Of a stretch of DNA of 64,000 nt, positions 57,284 through 64,000 are shown piece by piece. The notes beneath the pieces are model-generated. The model was not told the origin of the DNA. It saw only the letters and a program-made list of their open reading frames with translations, and did not search any database. This DNA comes from Primula veris (taxonomy: Eukaryota > Streptophyta > Magnoliopsida > Ericales > Primulaceae): positions 5,243,992-5,307,991 of the forward strand of contig OY821746.1 in assembly GCA_963682055.1 (NCBI GenBank). Direction: 5' to 3'. Position 1 is the stretch's first letter. The number at the start of each line of letters is the position of its first letter. Both the position numbers and the translations under genes were made by a program.

Positions 57284-58805
57284 TTTTCTTTCTGATGTGA
57301 GAATGGGATTAATATGAGAGAAGTGGGGGAGCAGCAGGACAATAAGTATGGCAACTTTTTTTTAATTCTTTCTAATCACTAATTCTGCATTTATGACTTG
57401 TGTCGAATTAGAAATCGATATTGTACCATGTTATATAACATAATATACTTGATGATTTGCGTTATTTGGTTCTATGATTTTGAGCTTCTTTATAGTTTGC
57501 GTAAGTTCGTTAAATGTCTTTAAAGTTTGGCCAAGTGCCAAATACCCTTTGATCGCTTTTTCCTTGGTAATGTTATCTTTTAATTTGGTTAAATGTGTTC
57601 TATCAACTGGTGTATTTGTGGTTTAGTTAGACCCTGATACGCTTAAAGGATGTCTATTCGTTGGAAATTTGGTTGCAACAGTCTTATGTTTCTAATATTT
57701 GGGGGGTTTACTTTCTGAAAACTTATGGTAACTTGCAACTTTTAACTCATTGAAAGTTGTATTGCTGAATTATTTGACTGTTCAGTGTACAAAATCGAGC
57801 TAAATAAATTGTCAGTGCCAATTTTACGATTACATACATATTATTTGTTGAATAAAATTGGTTGCAACTATTACATTCGTTCTTTTTTGGGGAAGGAGAG
57901 GTTGCAAAAATGTTTGCTAGTTGTTGCAGTGAACGTTTGTTACTTGGGCTATACATCCGTATACATGGAGTAGTTTCTAAATTAGGTTTCATTAGAATAT
58001 AGTAGCAATCTAATAGAGCCGACTGTCTTATCATATTGTGAGCACTATCATATTGTTTTAGACTCTTTTGAGCATGTTTACATGTAAATTAATAAAATGA
58101 AAGGTTACATTTTCAAATTTTCATTCAACTTTGTATTGTCTCAAATTCTCAGTGAACAATTTCTCAACAGCAATGAAATTTCCCATCCTGATAAATAAAG
58201 ACCACATGACGCCTATAAATTAAGGAGAACAACTTGTTGATATCATAGAATCACAAGTTGAACATATTAACGTGGATATTCCATCTTTTTTTTATATATA
58301 TAAAAACCTCACAAAACAAAATAGTAGTAGTTGATATGAAACAATTACAAAGCAAAACTTGAAATCGAAATTAGACAACAACTTCTGGACCAAACCAGCA
58401 ATTAGAAAAATAAAATTCCACGCGTCTCTTTTCTCTCCGTGCGATTGGATATTCCATCTTCACTTAGCAAAGAAAACACTGAAACGAAGAAGCAAGGTGT
58501 GGCAAAACGAACAGAAATATAACAAAAATTATTAGATACCCTGATACAATTTATCCGCTACTTAACAAAACGACATCCTGGATTTTTAACGAACGACAAA
58601 CTAAAAATAACAGAAAATCTACATACTACATACACCGACACTATTCGACGAAAAAGAAAACGTAAAGGTGAAAAAGTATAGAGTACACTAACTAATAAGG
58701 CCAAAACTTGCGTAACCAAAAATAAACAAATGAACAAATAACAAAGTTCAGAACACTAACAAGACCAGAACTAGAGCTGTGTTATTACAGTAAAAACTCG
58801 ATTTC
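57284..58805. other. Intergenic DNA between TPS pseudogene and GRAS gene
   Basis: Contains the former TPS promoter (minus strand, no clear TATA box) and the GRAS 3' UTR. No other gene is seen. Confidence 0.5.
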
Positions 58806-60410
58806 TCAATGCCAAGCAGAGGCCGAGACCAAGTTCCTATCCTTCCATCCAAGCAACATTGCCCCATCAGTCTCCACCAACGTATAATGCTCTGAGTAAC
58901 ACCGCAACAAACCCCTAATGACCGTATTTACATACGTACTCAATGGATACGTACGAAACCCCGCCATCATAAACCTCAACTTCCATTTCCCAAGCAGCTC
59001 ATGCCTCTCAACCCTCTCCCTCCCCTCGCATGCAATTACATTCACTATATCCCTCGCTAAACAGTGCTGCTCGACATTAATCCTCTCTCTCCTATCCCTA
59101 GGAAGAGTCACGTCTATAGATTCGAACATGGCATAATAATATTCTAACGCCTCCACAAACCTGGCCAGGAAAGGGGCCGTATTCGTGTTCGACTCTTGCT
59201 CGACTAAAGTCACCACTTTCGGAGATAAAGATTTCACCATCCGAAGCAATCCGTCCCTTGGATTATTAACGTCTACGCTCTCATCGGGTGTGTGGTGTAG
59301 CTGAAGAGGAAAATTCACAGCCAGAGCCTCACCAGACCGTAAATTTAGCATTTCTTGGGTTAGATCAGGCGCAAAAACAGGGATTGCATTAAACTCGACC
59401 GAAATGTTAAATCTCTCTGATATTGCCGCCAGCCTTTTACCAACTAACTCCAAATTACCTCCTCGTGCGTATTGTGAGACAGGGTCGTCTATCCCTGTGA
59501 TTCGAACCTTTGGGGGACCATTGGGCCTAGCGGCAAGGGCCTGTAAGAGAGTGATCCATTGGGTACCTTGACAAATCTGGAAATCGACTATGTGGATTTG
59601 ATCCTCGTTTTTGCACGCGTCAGCTATAGCACCATTGGCAGCCATGAAACCAAATTTTAGATATGGGCAGATCTCGTATAATATATGCATATAAGATAAT
59701 AAATCAGGTCCAGCTGGCTCGTGACACCTTAAAGTGCGGTAGATGTTTGTTCCGGAACATTCTTTTCTTGCGACTAAACACTCTATCATGTATGCGCCTA
59801 GGCGCTGGATAGGGTCTCCACTGATTGAGACCAGACCCCGAGCAGCGTCTTTTAACTTTTCAAAATCATCCATTTGCTTTTCAGATAAAGCCCTAGCACA
59901 TGCGATTAGCAACTGCTTTAAGTTCAAAGGCGGTACTCCTTGTAAGTAAGTATCTGTTTGCATTTGATGCCGTTGGATCGGATGGCCATACTTGAAAGGA
60001 TTGGACGGCTGAGATTGAGACGCACGGGAGGTATCGCCAGCTGGACTACATGACATGGACCTTTGACCCGATGTTGATGTTTCTTCGTCATCATCAGGGC
60101 CCATTAGAGCGATTTCTAGTTCTTGCAAAGTGTAACTCACTTTGGGATCATCGGTTGTGCTTTGGAAATAAAGTTGTGAGTTACTTTCGATTGAAGAATT
60201 GTCCGTGGAGCTGTTCTGGTCTGGGCTATGGTTTTGAGGGGTTTGAGTTTCGGAGTCGAAGTGAGATGAGAACGGAGATTTGGGGGAGTTTTTAGAGTTG
60301 GATTTTGAGGAATTGAAAAGCCGAGCAGGTATAGAGGGAATCGAGGGGTGGGTAGAGAGAGACAAGTCTGCACCAGTAACACCGTATCTAAACATATGGC
60401 GCGAGTCCAT
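58806..60410 (-). CDS. GRAS transcriptional regulator, PAT1 subfamily
   Basis: A single coding exon of 534 residues. Residues 1-165 are variable and Ser/Pro/Asn-rich, starting MDSRHMFRYGVTGADLSLS, with the PAT1-branch-like segment YTLQELEIALMGPDDDE. The GRAS domain covers about 165-534: leucine heptad region I (LKQLLIACARALSE), VHIID variant IHIVDFQICQGTQW, the second leucine region, a PFYRE-type segment (VTLVEQESNTNTAPFLARFVEAL) and SAW (WKLRFMMAGF...LGWKDRNLVSASAW). It resembles PAT1/SCL21-type proteins, nuclear-cytoplasmic regulators linked to phytochrome A or stress signalling. No DELLA motif is seen, so it is not a DELLA. It is intact. A 5'-UTR intron and tiny uORF precede it. Confidence 0.92.
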   Translation of the reverse strand: MDSRHMFRYGVTGADLSLSTHPSIPSIPARLFNSSKSNSKNSPKSPFSSHFDSETQTPQNHSPDQNSSTDNSSIESNSQLYFQSTTDDPKVSYTLQELEIALMGPDDDEETSTSGQRSMSCSPAGDTSRASQSQPSNPFKYGHPIQRHQMQTDTYLQGVPPLNLKQLLIACARALSEKQMDDFEKLKDAARGLVSISGDPIQRLGAYMIECLVARKECSGTNIYRTLRCHEPAGPDLLSYMHILYEICPYLKFGFMAANGAIADACKNEDQIHIVDFQICQGTQWITLLQALAARPNGPPKVRITGIDDPVSQYARGGNLELVGKRLAAISERFNISVEFNAIPVFAPDLTQEMLNLRSGEALAVNFPLQLHHTPDESVDVNNPRDGLLRMVKSLSPKVVTLVEQESNTNTAPFLARFVEALEYYYAMFESIDVTLPRDRRERINVEQHCLARDIVNVIACEGRERVERHELLGKWKLRFMMAGFRTYPLSTYVNTVIRGLLRCYSEHYTLVETDGAMLLGWKDRNLVSASAWH

Positions 60411-60411
60411 A

Positions 60412-60426
60412 CTAGTACATATGCAT
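60412..60426 (-). promoter_or_regulatory. Four-codon uORF ending one base before the GRAS start
   Basis: ATGCATATGTACTAG (M-H-M-Y-stop), then a single T, then the GRAS ATG at 60410. It lies in the leader after the inferred UTR splice acceptor. It may force termination and reinitiation, lowering translation. Confidence 0.6.
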
Positions 60427-60472
60427 CAGCCCGATGACTACGAGATTAGATTAATACTCAAATAAGTCCAAC

Positions 60473-62063
60473 CTGTAAAAAGAACAAAGATTTTATAACA
60501 GGATTAAGCTTTCAGTAACATAAGCTGAGAGTTGAAATTCATAAGGTTCACAACATTAAATAACATCAGGAAGGTAGAAATTATCAACAGGATAGCAAAT
60601 GAGCTCACATAAACACTTCCGCTCAGACATACAACATAAGAAACCAAAAATAAAACCAAACTGGCAATGAATTGTACAAGCATCTAACGCAACTGTTCTT
60701 CGCAATTTGTTTTTGACAAGTGGAGTATTTTCCAGCGATGTCGTGTGCAATATCAAACTCTTAATAATAACATTTTGCTCAGAACATAATATTGCCCTAC
60801 CTGACCTCAAAAGATAACTCTGCAGTACTAGGACTCTGCAGTAACGAGACTAATTCTGTAGTTCAGATTGAAAAAATTAAGAACTCAACATATACTCGGG
60901 GATTGTTTCTTTTGAACTTTAAAAAAGAGAAGAACTAGCTTTCTATGAACGAAGAAAAAACTAGGTAGATATAACCTAAAACAGCTAAACAAGCAAATAG
61001 TAAGCTCGGACAAACACTCAGAACCGACTTCTTATCGCTGTATAACTTAGAACATTATAGCTTACAAAGACGAAATTTTCAACCTACCAACTTCTATACT
61101 GTCAAATAGCAGCTCGGGTCGGTAACATGTATACCTTCCTATGAAGTTTCCATTTAAAAGAACTCAAAATTGAAGAACAATTAATAAGAACCGGAAGCCT
61201 CAAAGTGACAAATAAGAAACCCGAATGTTCAAAGTTACTCATGGTTTATCTCTATATAGGGAGGGAGATCAAATACAACAAGGCAAATACTATTAAAAGT
61301 TCACGCAAATTTGCCTAACTATGAGTTTCATCTAACCCTCTTAAGACTTTTCACATTAATCAAGCATATTTGTTTACCAATTACACAGTTTTAGAAACCA
61401 TGGTTTGGTCATAGTGTGAATCTAGTAAAAATGGTCAAAGTTTGACAATGAAAAAGAAATTATTCAACAAAAACACAATTAGTGTTACACACAGAGAATT
61501 GGGTATAAATTGGCAGCCAATTACCATTTAACTAACTATTAGCTCAATAAAGGACCTCAAAATAGGTATGTTATTTTACCAGAAATAGGTAACAAATTAT
61601 TGCTTAAAGATTGCAAAAAATACAGCATATGCAAGTAACACACACAAAGTCAAGTACTTCACATGAAAAATTAAAACATCACAAAACAAACAAGCAAAAA
61701 TAAAATTAAAACCAATAGCCTAAATTACTTCTTGGCAAACCTGTTCTGTTTATAATGATAGAGAACAAAGAAAAACAACCCAAAACAAATAAAGACTTTC
61801 TATTTATAATGTATTGGATCCCAAGAAAGCACAAATATTGACTCTGAATAACCCAAATCAACTATTTGACTAATTTTAAGAAGGTATACTATTTTCTTCG
61901 TTTTCTTTTAATTTGACCATTAAAAAGGGTGGAAATTTCGGACTTGTAAATTTCATAGCAGCTTAAAAGGGAAAATTCAAAGAAAGTCCATAAAAAAAAA
62001 AAAATGAAACTGTAACACAAATAAAAGTAACCTTGAGAAAGTTTACAAGTGGGAACAAAATAC
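60473..62063 (-). other. 5'-UTR intron of the GRAS gene
   Basis: Donor ACCCAG|GTATTTTG at 62063 and acceptor TTTTACAG ending at 60473. The 1.6-kb intron is AT-rich and carries no gene that I recognise. 5'-UTR introns are common in PAT1-type GRAS genes, which supports the model. Confidence 0.6.
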
Positions 62064-62270
62064 CTGGGTGTAGATTTTTAGAAAGAGAAATATTTGTTTT
62101 TTTTCTAATAATATTTTGTTATGTAATTGTTACTGTTGTTGTTGTTTGCTTCGAATTTACAGAAATTGGAAAGGACGAGAGATAGATTGAAATCGATAGA
62201 TATATATATAGAGAGAGAGATATAGAAAAGGGAAAAGGGATTTTATTTAAGCTTTGACGCGCTATGAGTA
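62064..62270 (-). promoter_or_regulatory. GRAS core promoter and leader exon
   Basis: On the minus strand a CT-rich stretch (CTCTCTCTCTATATATATATC) and a TTAAATAAAATCC element near 62250 precede a CAA-rich leader (AACAACAACAACAG). Exact TATA and start sites were not resolved. Confidence 0.45.
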
Positions 62271-64000
62271 GCTGTTTCAAGGTCTCTTTCCTTTGGCTTT
62301 TATTACTTTTAACTCTATACGCTCACGCGCTACTTATTCTGATTTCTATCTGGTCTACAAAGTTCAACTCTTTTTTTTTTTTTTTTGAAAGGTTACAAAG
62401 TTCGACTTTGACATTTAATTAAATAAATGTTTTTTTTGAAGGAATTAAATAAATGGGTTAAGAATAGTATCATCTTAAAATATTGATAATCTATGTATAC
62501 TTTTATCGATAAATATGTTATGTTTAAATTTAATTTTTTAGGATATATTTTTGATAATTTAACTTTTGAGGATATGTTTTTTTTAATATAATAGATGCAG
62601 GGTATGTTTATGTTAATTGTCTCTTAAATTATTGAACTATAAATTTCTAAAATTTGTTCATATAGTTTAACATTTGAACTATGTGATTAACTTTTGAAAA
62701 AATCGATTTCGACAACTTAAATATGAGTTATTTGTTGGTCAAAATTGCACGTAGATACATAGGTGAAAAAATACATTTAGTGTACTGTACTATTTGTTTT
62801 TAACGATTTAGTTACCATACTAGCAAAGTTAACAATTGACGTACTGAACTATCATAATGTTCATAATTCAGGTACTGCCGTTAATTTAGTTGGATGAAAT
62901 TTAGTTTTACTTTTCATTTTGGTAATTTTCTTTGTAATTTGTATAAATTTAATACTGACTTTTCGAAACATTATAATTTAGTAATTTACAATGTTTCTAC
63001 TAAAACACGCACATATATATATATATACATACATAATTAGTATTTCAGTTTAAAAAATATATTATTTGACTAGATTTTCTTTGATTTTTTTTTTCAAAAA
63101 TAAAAAATATATATAATTGTTTTTTACAATTTCTTTAAAACGAAAATAAAGCAAGTTTTAAATTTATGACATTGGAGCAAAAATTATTTGAGGCCACATC
63201 ACTATTTGAATACTTTTATGAAAAAACATCAAGAAAATTGTTATTTTTTTTAAAAAAAAGTATTCATTTTTTTGTAAATAAAATATATTTGTTAAGTATT
63301 TATAATTTCTTTTTATGCACAAACATCATCTAAAATTTACATTATTTGCAATAATATGTATATGTGCATTATATTATATATTTTTTTATACATATATTAA
63401 TATAACATATATATGTGTGTGTATTATATACATATATATATATATATATGATATAATTATACATTTTTGAATTTATACTAAAATGAGACATTTCAAAAAA
63501 TTAAGGGTTAGATTTATACAAGTTATAAAGAATAGGAGCAAAATGAAAAGTAAAACTAACTTGCATCCAACTAATTTAACGGCGGTACCTGAATTGTGAA
63601 CATTATGATAGTTTAGTAGGTCAATTGTTAATTTTGATAGTCTGTTATCTAAATCGTTAACAATAGATAGTACAATACACTAAATATATTTTTTTATGAT
63701 ACATAGAGACTCAATATTTTAGTACGGATGGAACAGGTCTTTTGTAGTGCACATGGCTCTTTGATTTTATTATGGTTTTATTTTAAAGTCAACTACTTTG
63801 TAGTACATAAAAATACAAGTAATTATAAATTTTGATTGCAGTCTAAAACATACTTAGCACATATTTGACATCAACTGTTTTTGTTATCTTTTTTAACTTT
63901 TTGATTTTAAAAAATTACATGTGTTTGGTATCACTGCTTTTTTCAGTTTTTGAAAATGTAGATTTTGGAGTAATATAATTAGAAAAGACACATTTATGAG
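62271..64000. other. Gene-free AT-rich right end
   Basis: No gene. It contains a MITE fragment (about 62640-62755) and a large foldback element (62772-63689). Confidence 0.5.
62772..63689. mobile_element. ~920-bp foldback element with ~190-bp inverted arms
   Basis: The left arm (ATTTAGTGTACTGTACTATT through TTACTTTTCATTTTG, to about 62935) is inverted in the right arm (CAAAATGAAAAGTAAAAC through ACTAAATAT, about 63537-63689). The AT-rich interior holds (AT)n and (GT)n-like runs near 63360-63450. It shares an AACGATTTAG-type arm sequence with the element at 44563-45058. No transposase. Confidence 0.75.

Noticed and set aside
57747..58034. 95-codon minus-strand ORF between the TPS and GRAS genes
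   Set aside because: No recognisable domain, splice context or homologous feature; AT-rich background.

Overview
This is nuclear DNA of a flowering plant, most likely a eudicot. It has spliced genes with GT-AG introns, AT-rich intergenic DNA, CT/GA-rich 5' leaders, plant-specific families (GRAS regulator, TPS-a terpene synthase) and nested plant transposons. I cannot name the species from sequence alone.

Layout. (1) 1-7.8 kb is the tail of a large Ty3/gypsy element, probably Tat/Ogre-like. It has a possible + strand LTR at 7321-7810. On the minus strand it carries a spliced gene with a 'putative gypsy-type transposon' domain (cut by the left edge) and five small coiled-coil ORFs, each with its own TATA box. 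(2) 7.8-10.7 kb is gene-free, with an LTR-retroelement scar. (3) 10.7-14.4 kb holds UTP18 (90S pre-ribosome WD40 protein) with a 5'-UTR intron. (4) 16.0-22.1 kb holds a four-exon gene for a tail-anchored protein; its first intron is swollen by a 42-bp minisatellite and an ~840-bp tandem repeat. (5) 24.5-28.4 kb holds RPL8 (uL2), whose promoter abuts a ~265-bp tandem array. (6) 31.1 kb holds a small plant protein of unknown function. (7) 33.6-38.8 kb holds a CACTA-type transposon end split by a young LTR element (A) that has gag but no pol. (8) 40.0-43.7 kb holds an organic cation/carnitine transporter on the minus strand. (9) 45.4-57.3 kb holds a seven-exon sesquiterpene-synthase pseudogene on the minus strand, broken by a nearly intact 9-kb Copia element (B) and by three frameshifts. 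(10) 58.8-62.2 kb holds a PAT1-type GRAS regulator on the minus strand with a 5'-UTR intron and a minimal uORF. (11) 62.3-64 kb is AT-rich with a large foldback element.

How it fits together. UTP18 and RPL8 are housekeeping ribosome genes. The transporter, GRAS gene and terpene-synthase remnant are independent loci; I see no biosynthetic cluster. The most notable signals are the antisense mini-gene array in the gypsy tail, the gag-only element A, the terpene synthase hit by a Copia insertion just upstream of its DDxxD motif, and the short palindromic motif arrays in the LTRs of both Copia elements. Exon borders were read by eye from splice consensus and family knowledge; counts of differences or copies are manual.
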